Source: Paracoccus aminovorans
GTDB lineage: Bacteria > Pseudomonadota > Alphaproteobacteria > Rhodobacterales > Rhodobacteraceae
Direction of reading: 5' to 3'
DNA: 64,000 nucleotides
Assembly (NCBI RefSeq): GCF_001546115.1
Contig: NZ_KQ955208.1
Coordinates: 403,344-467,343, forward strand
The notes under the pieces were generated by a model. The model saw only the letters and a program-made list of their open reading frames with translations. It was not told the DNA's origin and made no database searches. How positions within the stretch are numbered: position 1 is the first letter of the stretch; every line of letters begins with the position of its first letter. Both the position numbers and the translations under genes were made by a program. Positions 32,922-40,843 of the stretch are shown piece by piece.

Positions 32922-35505
32922 CCTGAATGTCCAACTGATCCTGCGCCTGGTCGATCGCGCGACGGCACCCGCGCGGGCCGCCATTCGCGCGATCGAGCGT
33001 ATTGGTGGCGAGGGTCTGATGCGCCAGGCCCGGCAGGTCGAGGCCGGGGCGCGCATGATGGGGCGCGGCCTCGCCGACGTGCGCTCGGCGGCGCTGACAG
33101 GAACGGCCGTGGTGGTCGGCTATGCCGGCGCCGTGGCCGGGCTTGCCGGCAGCTTCCTCGGTCCAGCGGCCGAGATGGAGCGTTTCACCGTCCAGCTCCG
33201 CAACCTCGAAGGCGGGGCCGAGGGCGCCGACCGGGCGATGCGCTGGATCATGGACTTCGCGACCCGCACGCCCCTGGAGCTGAACCAGACCGTCTCGGCC
33301 TATGCCCGGTTGCGCGCCTTCGGCATCGATCCGACCAATGGATCCTTGCAGGCGCTGGTCGATACCATGGCCGCCTCGGGTCAAGGCGCCGAGCAGCTGG
33401 ACGGGCTGGTGCTGGCGCTGGGTCAGGCCTGGACCAAGGGCAAGCTTCAGGGCGAGGAAGCCTTGCAGCTGCTGGAACGCGGTGTGCCGGTCTGGGATCT
33501 GCTGGGCCAGAAGCTCGGCAAGAACGCCGCCCAGCTGCAAGAGATGGCCTCGAAGGGCCAGCTCGGCCGCAAGGAACTGACGCTGCTGATCGAGGCCATG
33601 GGCGAGCGCAACAAGGGCGCATCGGATGCCATGGCGCAGACCTGGGACGGCATCCTCTCGAAGATGTCGGATTTCTGGTACCAGTTCCGGGTCATGGTGA
33701 TGAACTCGGGCGTCTTCGATTACCTGAAGACCCGGCTCAACGAGATCTTCAGCTATTTCGACGCCATGGCGCAGGACGGCCGCTTGCAGGCCATCGCCGA
33801 CATGGTGGCGCGGCACATGCTGACCGCGCTCGACGGGATCTGGCGGTTTGCCCTCGGCGTGCGCGACGCCTGGCAGCGGCTCTATCCGATTTTGGCCGCC
33901 GTGGCCGAGCAGCTGGGCGGTTGGGACCGTCTGGGCTGGCTCGCCGCCGCCCTCATCATGCGCGGCACGCTTTTCCAGTTGATCGGCGGCTTCGGGCGGC
34001 TCGGTTTCGGTGCCGGCCAAGCGGCGCTCGGCATCCTGTCGATGTTGAGCCCTCTGAACATCGTGCGCACCGCCGCGCTGGCCTGGATGGCGACCGGCAT
34101 CGGGGCAGCCGTCGCCGGCATTGCCTTGGCGGGCGTCTGGATCTGGCGTAACTGGTCGGGGCTCGCCGTGTTCTTCAGCGAGCTGTGGTCGGCCTTCCGC
34201 GATGCGTTGGGGCCGGCCGCGCCGATGCTCGACGGCATCATCGAGCGCCTGTCGCGCCTGAGGGCATGGGTGTTGCGGATCACCGGCCCGATCGACGAAA
34301 GCGGCGAGGAATGGCGGCGCTGGGGCCGGCTGGCCGGCACGGCCATAGGCCAGACCGTGCGGGCGATCAGCGACTGGGTGTCAGAGCATCCAGGGCTGGC
34401 CCGCGCGCTCGGCTATACCATCGCCGCCCTTGGTGCGATCCGGCTGCTGCTGACCCCGGTCACGGGTGTCTGGCGCGTCTTCTCGGCCGTGGCCGGCGGG
34501 CTCGGGACGGTGCTGGGGCTGGCGGCGAGGGCGCTGATGGGTCTCGGCCGCGCGGCGCTGGTCACCGGGCGGATGATGCTCGCCAATCCGATCCTGGCGG
34601 TGATCGCCGCCATCGCTGGCGCCGCCTATCTGATCTATCAGAACTGGGACACGGTCGGGCCGTGGTTCCGCCAGCTCTGGGACAGCATCACGGCGATCTT
34701 CTCGGGCTTCATGGAATTCGTCACCGGCATCTTCACCGGCGATCTCGGCCGCGCCTTCGACGGGCTCAAGCAGATCGGCGACGGGCTGCTCGCCTATTAC
34801 CGCACGCTCTGGGATGGCGTCGTCGGCGTGTTCACCTGGGCTTGGGAAAACGGCATCGCGCCGGTTCTGGACGCTCTCGGCCTGCTCGATCCGGTCATCG
34901 CGGCCTGGGAGTCCTTCAAGGTTGCCATCGGCGTGGTGCTGGACTGGATCAGCGAGAAGTTTTCCGCGCTGATGACGGTGATCCAGCCGGTGCTGGATGG
35001 TCTCAAATGGGTGCAGGACAAGGGCGCCGCCGTTTTCAATTCCATGAACGGCAGCCGCGATGGGCCGATCAGCAGCGGCTATAATGGCGTTGCCAGCAAC
35101 AACGGCAGCCCCATCCTGCCGCCCGGCGCGGTGCCCGGTGTCACGGTTCCCGCCCGCGCCCTGGGCGGGCCGGTGCGCGCGGGCCAGATCTATCGCTGGC
35201 AAGAGGAGGGCGCCGAGCTCTTCGTGCCGCGGACCGATGGTCAGGTCATCTCGAACCGCCAGCTGCGCGCCATGCAGGCCATGGCCGAGGCGCCGCGCAG
35301 CCTGCGCATCGTGCAAGCGGACCCGAGGTCGGTTGCAGCCGGCAGCTCGGCCGGGCGCTCGATGCGGCTCGATCTGGGCGGCATCTCCATCAACGCCGCC
35401 CCGGGCATGGACGCGCAGGCCGTCGCCCGCGCGGTCCGTCGCGAGATCGAGGCACTAGCCCGCGAGCGCGGCTTTGCCCTGCATGATGGAGGCGACTATG
35501 CCTGA
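32914..35505 (+). CDS. Tail tape measure protein
   Basis: 863 residues. An N-terminal helical region (LNVQLILRLVDRATAPARAAIRAIERIG), a conserved tape-measure core (FATRTPLELNQTVSAYARLRAFGIDPTNGSLQALVDTMAASGQGAEQ), several hydrophobic helices around residues 340-420 and 500-580, and a Gly-rich C-terminus. It fixes tail length and is ejected ahead of the DNA. It overlaps E' by 8 bases and gpU by 8 bases. Confidence 0.93.
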   Translation: MADLNVQLILRLVDRATAPARAAIRAIERIGGEGLMRQARQVEAGARMMGRGLADVRSAALTGTAVVVGYAGAVAGLAGSFLGPAAEMERFTVQLRNLEGGAEGADRAMRWIMDFATRTPLELNQTVSAYARLRAFGIDPTNGSLQALVDTMAASGQGAEQLDGLVLALGQAWTKGKLQGEEALQLLERGVPVWDLLGQKLGKNAAQLQEMASKGQLGRKELTLLIEAMGERNKGASDAMAQTWDGILSKMSDFWYQFRVMVMNSGVFDYLKTRLNEIFSYFDAMAQDGRLQAIADMVARHMLTALDGIWRFALGVRDAWQRLYPILAAVAEQLGGWDRLGWLAAALIMRGTLFQLIGGFGRLGFGAGQAALGILSMLSPLNIVRTAALAWMATGIGAAVAGIALAGVWIWRNWSGLAVFFSELWSAFRDALGPAAPMLDGIIERLSRLRAWVLRITGPIDESGEEWRRWGRLAGTAIGQTVRAISDWVSEHPGLARALGYTIAALGAIRLLLTPVTGVWRVFSAVAGGLGTVLGLAARALMGLGRAALVTGRMMLANPILAVIAAIAGAAYLIYQNWDTVGPWFRQLWDSITAIFSGFMEFVTGIFTGDLGRAFDGLKQIGDGLLAYYRTLWDGVVGVFTWAWENGIAPVLDALGLLDPVIAAWESFKVAIGVVLDWISEKFSALMTVIQPVLDGLKWVQDKGAAVFNSMNGSRDGPISSGYNGVASNNGSPILPPGAVPGVTVPARALGGPVRAGQIYRWQEEGAELFVPRTDGQVISNRQLRAMQAMAEAPRSLRIVQADPRSVAAGSSAGRSMRLDLGGISINAAPGMDAQAVARAVRREIEALARERGFALHDGGDYA

Positions 35506-35908
35506 GATCGGCCTCAGCCTGGTGATGATGGCGCTTGGCGCCTTCCGCTTCGGCGTCAACCGCGCCAATTATCAGCAATTCACTCGCGCCGCCTCCTGGC
35601 GTTGGGAAGCGCAGGACCGCGTCGGCCGCCGGCCGGCCCTGCAATTCCTCGGCCAGGGCACCGATGAAATCACCCTTGAAGGGGTGATTTACCCGCATTT
35701 CAAGGGCGGCTTGCGGCAGGTCGAGCTGATGCGCCTGGTGGCCGACCAGGGCGAGCCTCTGATCCTGGTCGATGGGCTCGGCTGGGTCTGGGATCGCTGG
35801 GTCATCGCCGCCGTCGAAGAGCGAAAGAGCCTGTTCTTGGCGGACGGTGCCGCGCGCAAGATCGAGTTCACCATGCAGCTCATGGCCTATGGGAGCGACG
35901 CGGCATGA
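35498..35908 (+). CDS. Tail protein U (P2 gpU-like)
   Basis: 136 residues from the ATG at 35498, with GGAGG 5-6 bases before it; two earlier in-frame Met codons are less well placed. MALGAFRFGVNRANYQQFTRAASWRWEAQDRVGRRPALQFLGQG is typical of gpU, the tail terminator-like protein. Confidence 0.92.
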   Translation: MPEIGLSLVMMALGAFRFGVNRANYQQFTRAASWRWEAQDRVGRRPALQFLGQGTDEITLEGVIYPHFKGGLRQVELMRLVADQGEPLILVDGLGWVWDRWVIAAVEERKSLFLADGAARKIEFTMQLMAYGSDAA

Positions 35909-36117
35909 GCAGCCTTTATCGTACCATCGACGGCGACATGCTGGACGCGATCTGCAAGGCGCAGCTCGGCTCGGAAAGCCACATCATCGCCGTGCTGGAG
36001 GCCAATCCCGGGCTCGCGGCGCTCGGGCCGGTCTATCCGGCCGGGGTGCTGATCACGCTGCCCGATGTCAGCGCGCCGGTGGCCGCAGGGCTGATCCGGC
36101 TCTGGGGCGCGACATGA
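35905..36117 (+). CDS. Tail protein X (P2 gpX-like, LysM-type)
   Basis: 70 residues, ATGA overlaps on both sides. MSSLYRTIDGDMLDAICKAQLG...HIIAVLEANPGLAALGPVYPAGVLITLPD is a single LysM-like motif as in P2 gpX. Confidence 0.92.
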   Translation: MSSLYRTIDGDMLDAICKAQLGSESHIIAVLEANPGLAALGPVYPAGVLITLPDVSAPVAAGLIRLWGAT

Positions 36118-37089
36118 AGCCCGCGTTCCGAATCGTCGTCGATGGCGCCGACCGCAGCGCAGTGATCGGCGACCGGCTGATCAGCCTCCTGGTCACCGAC
36201 GAGGACGGCCGCAAGGCCGACCGGGTCGAGATCGAGCTCGACAACCGCGACAGCCGCATCGCCTTCCCCGAAATCGAGGCGCGGCTGGAGGTCTCACTGG
36301 GCTTTGCCGGCCGGCAGTTGGCGCCGATGGGGATCTATGCCGTCGATGGCGTCTCCGGGCGCGGTCCGGTGCGGACACTGTCGATCACCGCGACCGCCGC
36401 CGACCTGAAGGGCGAGATCCGCGCGCCGCGCACCCGATCCTGGATCGACCGCTCGCTGCCACTGATCGTCTCGGCCATCGCCGGCGAGGCCGGGCTGAAG
36501 CCGCTGGTCGGCGAGAGCCTGCGCGGCATCCGCTGGCCGTTCCTGGCGCAGACGGCCGAGAGCAACCTGCATTTCCTGACCCGCATCGCGGCCGAGCTCG
36601 ACGCAACCTGCAAGCCGGCCGGCGGCGCGCTGATCGTACAGCGCCGGGGCGAAGGCCAGACCGCTGCCGGCGACAGGCTGGAGCCGGTCACGATCCGACC
36701 GCTGCGGCTCTCGGACTGGAGCTGGTCCTTGGAAGGGCCGCACCGTCTACCGGTCGGCCGAGGCGGAATGGACCGAGACCGGCACCGGCGTCACGCACAA
36801 GGTCAAGGCCGGCTCGGGCACGCCGCTGAAGAAGATCCGCCATCCCTTTGCCACCGAGGCCGAGGCCACCCGCGCCGCCGAATCCGCGCTGCAAGGTGCC
36901 GGCCGCGCGGCGATGGAGATCACCTGCACGCTTTCGGGCTTCGAGCCCCGGCTGCTGGGCGGCGGCACTGTCACCCTGGCGGGGCTGGAGCCCGCGCTGA
37001 ACGGCGAATGGCACCTGAAATCGGTCAGCCACCGGCTCGACGGCGGCGGGCTGGTGACCGAGTTCCAGGGCGAAAAGGGCCGGGAATGA
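36114..37089 (+). pseudogene. Late control/hub protein D (P2 gpD-like) with a +1 frameshift
   Basis: Codons 36114-~36733 encode the gpD N-terminal two thirds (FRIVVDGADRSAVIGDRLISLLVTDEDGRKADRVEIELDN, LNLHFLTRIAAELDA-type motif at SNLHFLTRIAAEL). At about 36730-36738 (TTGGAAGGGCC) the frame is lost; the +1 frame then continues with GRTVYRSAEAEWTETGTG, to VTLAGLEPALNGEWHLKSVSHRLDGGGLVTEFQGE and a stop at 37089. One extra G would explain it. The product lacks its normal C-terminus, so the baseplate hub is probably not functional. A sequencing error is the alternative. Confidence 0.82.
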
Positions 37090-37118
37090 CCCCGGCCGAC
37101 ATTTGAAAGAAGAGCGAC

Positions 37119-37355
37119 ATGCCGCAATACCGCATCACCGGGGTCTGGTCAGACCCCATCGCGCTGCAAGCGCGCGACATCGTGCAGAATCAGAGCGAGT
37201 TCCTGATCGAGCTCTGCCCGCAGGATCCTGAAGTGGACCCGACCCGCCTGCGCCTGCCCGAGATCACCGGCAGCATCCAGGTCGATGCCGCCCTGACCGT
37301 GCGCGCCCGCTGCCTGAACGGCACCGGGACGCTCGCCGTGGTGCGGGGGTTCTGA
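37119..37355 (+). CDS. Small phage protein of unknown function
   Basis: 78 residues starting MPQYRITGVWSDPIALQARD; GAAAGAAGAG provides the ribosome site. It looks like an all-beta domain (SIQVDAALTVRARCLNGTGTLAVVRGF). TGATG overlap with the next gene. No family recognised. Confidence 0.65.
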   Translation: MPQYRITGVWSDPIALQARDIVQNQSEFLIELCPQDPEVDPTRLRLPEITGSIQVDAALTVRARCLNGTGTLAVVRGF

Positions 37356-38206
37356 TGCTGCTCGACCTGCGCGGCTTCTGGCCGGTGCGTCGCCTCGGGG
37401 CGCTGAAGGGTGGCAGCGCGCCCGCCGCTCGGGTGGTGCTGGGCGAGGACGAGAGCCTCGGCATCTCGGCGCATTCCTTCCTCTACCAGGCCATGGCAGC
37501 AGCGCCGGACGGGGGCAATTTGCCGGGCTATTGGTCGGGGCCGATCTTCACCCATTACGCCGGCTTCAGCTCGGCCGCAGAGCGGTGGGCGGCCAACGGC
37601 CCCGACCGTGCCGGCGCCTATTCCGGCGCGCTGATCATCACCGAGATCGGCGACCTCTCGACCGGCCTGGCCGAGCCGAACTCAGCAGAAGGCGCCATGA
37701 GCTATCAGGCGTTCTTCAACTTCGCGGTCACGGCGCGCACCAAGGGCTGCAAGCTGATGCTGATCTACCCGCCGCATTCGCCCGAAGGCGCCGACCTCGA
37801 TCTGGAGACGCTGCGCAAGCTCTGGCGGCTGGTGCTGTGGCTGCGCGCCCGGCCCGAGACCGAGGGGCTGGGTGTCTTCCTTCTGCCGGCACCGCTGCTG
37901 GTGCGCGCGGCAATCGACATGATGGCGCCTGCCTCGATCTATGCCGACGGGCTGCATTTGCGCGGTTCGGTCTATCCGGCGCCGGGCAACCGGACCAATG
38001 ACGCGCTGGCGCAGATGATCCGCATGGCGCTGACCGGCGCACGGGTCGAGGACGATCCGGCATGGGACGCGGAGATGCTTGCGTTGGTCGAGATCGCATG
38101 GCAGCTCGTCCGAGACCATGCCTGCACCGGCCTCGGCGGGCCGGGTCAGATCGACCCCTGGCCCATCACAGGCGACCCGCTGCCCGCCCCGGTCATGCCC
38201 GAGTGA
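37355..38206 (+). CDS. SGNH-hydrolase-like phage protein
   Basis: 283 residues. GEDESLGISAHSFLYQAM near residues ~30-47 sits where SGNH block I lies, and ASIYADGLHLRG...GN near residues ~196-213 resembles block V (D-x-x-H). FAVTARTKGCKLMLIYPP is a typical central strand. Block I does not read GDS, so activity is uncertain. It is the last gene before the right phage end and could deacylate a surface glycan or be a degenerate tail-associated enzyme. Confidence 0.5.
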   Translation: MLLDLRGFWPVRRLGALKGGSAPAARVVLGEDESLGISAHSFLYQAMAAAPDGGNLPGYWSGPIFTHYAGFSSAAERWAANGPDRAGAYSGALIITEIGDLSTGLAEPNSAEGAMSYQAFFNFAVTARTKGCKLMLIYPPHSPEGADLDLETLRKLWRLVLWLRARPETEGLGVFLLPAPLLVRAAIDMMAPASIYADGLHLRGSVYPAPGNRTNDALAQMIRMALTGARVEDDPAWDAEMLALVEIAWQLVRDHACTGLGGPGQIDPWPITGDPLPAPVMPE

Positions 38207-38246
38207 ACGGGGCGTTTAAGGGAGGTGTTTCGCAAAAATCGTCTGC

Positions 38247-38264
38247 TGCAAATCTTGGTGTCAC
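38247..38264 (-). promoter_or_regulatory. Putative transposase-binding repeat at the right end (R2)
   Basis: Read on the reverse strand: GTGACACCAAGATTTGCA. It is 22 bp from R1, two helical turns, and in the same orientation. Confidence 0.7.
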
Positions 38265-38268
38265 AACG

Positions 38269-38286
38269 TGCAAAAATTCGTGTCAC
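38269..38286 (-). promoter_or_regulatory. Putative transposase-binding repeat at the right end (R1)
   Basis: Read on the reverse strand: GTGACACGAATTTTTGCA, beginning 6 bases inside the right end (TGTAGC...), the same distance as L1 from the left end. Confidence 0.72.
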
Positions 38287-38292
38287 GCTACA

Positions 38293-38297
38293 CAGGC
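38293..38297 (+). repeat. Target-site duplication CAGGC, right copy
   Basis: Identical to 12588-12592 and directly adjacent to the right phage end (...GCTACA). Removing one copy plus the phage restores the IS3-family orfB frame. Confidence 0.88.
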
Positions 38298-38882
38298 GAA
38301 GGACGTGAACTGGCTGCCCTGGTCAGTGTTCATGATCCCCGGCGCGCCGAAGCGGTGGATGGCCTCCTTCAGCGCCTCAACGCAGAAGTCGGCCTCCAGC
38401 GTGTTCGAGATGCGCCAGGCCAGAACCTTGCGTGTGAACCAGTCCATGATGGCCACCAGATACAGGAAGCCGCGCCGCATCGGCAGGTAGGTGATATCGG
38501 CGCACCAGACCTGGCCGGGACGATCCACCCGCAGCCCGCCCAGCAGGTAGGGCCAGGTCTTGTGGCCCTTCCTCGGCTTGCTGGTGTTGGGCTTCTGATA
38601 GATCGGCATCAGGCGCATAAGTCGCATGAGCCGCCGAATGCGCTTCTGGTTCACGCCATGGCCTTCGTTCTGCAGGTGCCAGGTCATCTGGCGAACCCCA
38701 TAGAACGGCGTGTCGAGGAACTGCCGGTCGATCAGCCGCATCAGGCCGAGGTTCTGATCCGTCTCTCCAGCCGGCTCGTGGTAGAACGACGAGCGCGAGA
38801 TCGACAGCAGGCGGCACTGCGCCCCGATGGACAGCGCCGGGTGGTTCCGTTCGATCATCCCACGCCTCACTTTCCGGTCCAC
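38298..38882 (-). pseudogene. IS3-family transposase orfB, N-terminal fragment
   Basis: About 195 codons. It contains WCADITYLPMRRGFLYL (first Asp) and MNTDQGSQFTSFA (second Asp), then runs 3 codons into the phage end before a stop. The last catalytic Glu lies in the 12311-12592 fragment. The break is clean and due to prophage insertion. Confidence 0.92.
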
Positions 38883-39163
38883 GGCTTGAGCTTTCGTGAC
38901 AAAAAATCGTTGGCGACAGCCAGCTCCCCGATCTTGGCATGCAGTGATCGGACCGTCTCTTCATCCACCTCCGTCGAGGGCTTCTTGCCGCCGCGCTCGA
39001 AGATATCCGCAGCTCCGTCGAGCAGCGCCTTCTTCCATTGATGGATCATCGTCGGATGCACGCCGTATTCGCCCGCCAGCTCTGACACAGTGCGCTCGCC
39101 CTTAACGGCCTCGAGCGCCACGCGCGCCTTGAAGCCCGCGTCATGGTTTCTGCGTTTCCGCAT
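38867..39163 (-). CDS. IS3-family transposase orfA
   Basis: 98 residues: a helix-turn-helix (MRKRRNHDAGFKARVALEAVKGERTVSELAGEYGVHPTMIHQWKK with the break at the turn) and a C-terminal leucine-zipper-like helix. It overlaps orfB by 16 bases. It is intact but has lost its full partner. Confidence 0.88.
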   Translation of the reverse strand: MRKRRNHDAGFKARVALEAVKGERTVSELAGEYGVHPTMIHQWKKALLDGAADIFERGGKKPSTEVDEETVRSLHAKIGELAVANDFLSRKLKPWTGK

Positions 39164-39243
39164 TCCTGATCTCCTCGTTCTTGGAGACCAGCAAACGTCA
39201 GATCGTAGCTTCCGTCACTGTCCGATTTCCGGGGAGCAGCTCA

Positions 39244-40047
39244 CCGGTCGGTATAGGTCTTGTTGTCGGAGGCGAAGGCATGAACGGCCTTCATCTCGCT
39301 GAACTGCGCGCTCCATTTTGAGTTGAGCTTGCAGAGTTGTGCCAACTGGGCCTTAGGCAACGCCGCTCCGGCCTCCGCCGTCAGCTTCTGAAGTTCGACA
39401 GTGCAAAGTGTGCGCACGTTCCGTTCGGAACGCCCATTCGCCAGAAGGCCACGCGCGACACCAGCAAGTTTGCCAGCAATGCGAGCCTGAACATCCTCGG
39501 TCAGGCCGCAGTTGGCGTCCCAAGCGCGGGTGATCCTCACCCGCCGCTGCCCGCGATCATTGCGGGCGCTCGGAAGCAACTCGGCCGTGTTCGTTTCGGC
39601 AGCATTGACCCAATCGCGCAACGTTCGTTCCGCCACAGGCTGCCACCTTCCGCCGATCTGGTGTGCTGGTTGCGCAGCAACATCGCGAAACGCCTGCGCC
39701 CGCTCGGTCGAGCGGCGCTTCATGGCGAGGATCGGCGAAATGATGCGCTGCCGGTCCAAAGCGACGCTGACCTGCCGGTCGCCCGCTCGGCCTTTAAGGC
39801 TCTGTTCAGAGGGCATTGAAAGGGCTGTTTCAGCCCGCTCATCCAGCCCGAGTTTGGCAAGAACTTCCGGTGGGCAGAGGTCGAGCCGAAGCCCCCACGC
39901 TGCGCCACCTTTTCCGCCCCGCTGACCCGAAATCCGTTCAACCGGAAGCTTGATCCCGTTCCAGTAGCCTCGCTGTAGAGCGGCTTGCGCACCTCGAAGA
40001 GAAAGGTCCGAAAAACCGGAAAGCTCATGGGCAGACAGCCGGGTCAA
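39244..40047 (-). pseudogene. MuA-like phage transposase, N-terminal remnant
   Basis: About 267 codons from a TTG start with GAGGG upstream. LSAHELSGFSDLSLRGAQAALQRG resembles the N-terminal end-binding helix-turn-helix domain of Mu-type transposases, and LRDWVNAAETN plus SARNDRGQRRVRITRAWD resemble the following DNA-binding region. The DDE core is absent. The frame stops on the first TGA of the IS3-family terminus at 39243. It lies outside the CAGGC-flanked prophage and so comes from another, older Mu-like element. Confidence 0.65.
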
Positions 40048-40079
40048 CGTGTGCCCTCAACCGTTCTTAGAAACGCGAT

Positions 40080-40729
40080 CCCGAGAGACGTTGCCCGCGC
40101 TCCAGTCCGCTGCCCGGACAATGAGAAGATGACGGCTTGCCGAGTGTAACCAGTTTCGCGGCTGCCGCGCCTTTTGACCGTTCCGAAGACGGTGATGATC
40201 GATGCAACCTCCCTGAAGATGCACCGCTCGGCGACCAGCCTGCGGTCGGAAAAGGGGGACCCGGCGATCAAAGGAGCCGTCTGATCGCGCAAAGGGCGGC
40301 ATGAACACCAGGCTGCATGCCGTGACCGATGCCGAAGGCCGCCCGATCCGCGTTCTCGGGGGCCATGATCCCCCGGATCATGGCCTTATCCCTCGCATGA
40401 CCGCAGGCCAGGTTAGTGACTACACGGGGGCCGCCGCCCTGCTGGGCAGCCCTGCCAAAGGCGGACTGGGTGCTGGCCGACCGGGGCCATGATGCCGACT
40501 GGTTCATAAATGCGTTGAAAGACAAGGGGATAAGGCCCTGCATCCCGGGCAGGAAATCTCGTGGCAAGCACGACAAGCACGACAAGCGACGCTACAAACG
40601 CCGAAACCGCATCGAGATCATGTTTGGCAGGCTGAAGGATTGGCGCCGGGTCGCCACCCGCTACGACAGATGCCCGAAGGTCTTCCTGTCTGCCGTCGCT
40701 CTCGCCGCCACCGTCATGTTCTGGCTATG
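40080..40729 (+). pseudogene. IS5-family (IS427-like) transposase, degenerate
   Basis: Pieces in different frames align in order with IS5 transposases: VMIDATSLKMHRSATSLRSEKG, MNTRLHAVTDAEGRPIR, MTAGQVSDYTGAAALLG, then DRGHDADWFINALKDKGI and RNRIEIMFGRLKDWRRVATRYDR, which carries the last catalytic Glu region. At least two frameshifts and a stop break it, and the N-terminal domain is missing. It lies just upstream of the MuA-like remnant. Confidence 0.8.
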
Positions 40730-40843
40730 ACACGTGAACGAGATGCCGTAACGGGGCCTGCGTCGCGACCCGCCCGTTACCGTTGCAAGATTGAGGGCAA
40801 GCTGGCGCCATTCCCGTATCGGATCTACATGGAGGACTGCGGG

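Larger units (their letters stand above)
12593..38292 (+). mobile_element. Defective Mu-like prophage (25.7 kb)
   Basis: The boundaries are 5'-TGT...ACA-3', flanked by the CAGGC duplication, and the element splits an IS3-family orfB. It contains a Mu-type head module and a P2-ordered contractile tail module on the plus strand, with a reverse-strand dam/SRAP cassette at the left end. No repressor, MuA/MuB transposase, lysis, terminase or portal gene is present. These were probably lost with the insertion of the IS3-family element at 14980-16206, which also truncates gpF. gpD carries a frameshift. It should not be able to transpose or package unaided. Confidence 0.92.
38293..39243 (-). mobile_element. 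IS3-family element, proximal part (split by the prophage)
   Basis: Carries orfA and the front of orfB. Its terminus at 39243 reads TGAGCTGCTCCCCG...GGACAG on the reverse strand, the inverted partner of the terminus at 12272. It has cut off the MuA-like gene to its right. Confidence 0.88.

Noticed and set aside
39241..40047. MuA-like remnant as the transposase of the resident prophage
   Set aside because: It lies outside the duplication-flanked ends and is separated from the phage by the IS3-family element.
40044..40308. Reverse-strand frames of 82-83 codons upstream of the MuA-like remnant (possible small regulator)
   Set aside because: They are antisense to the degenerate IS5-family transposase and carry no helix-turn-helix pattern.
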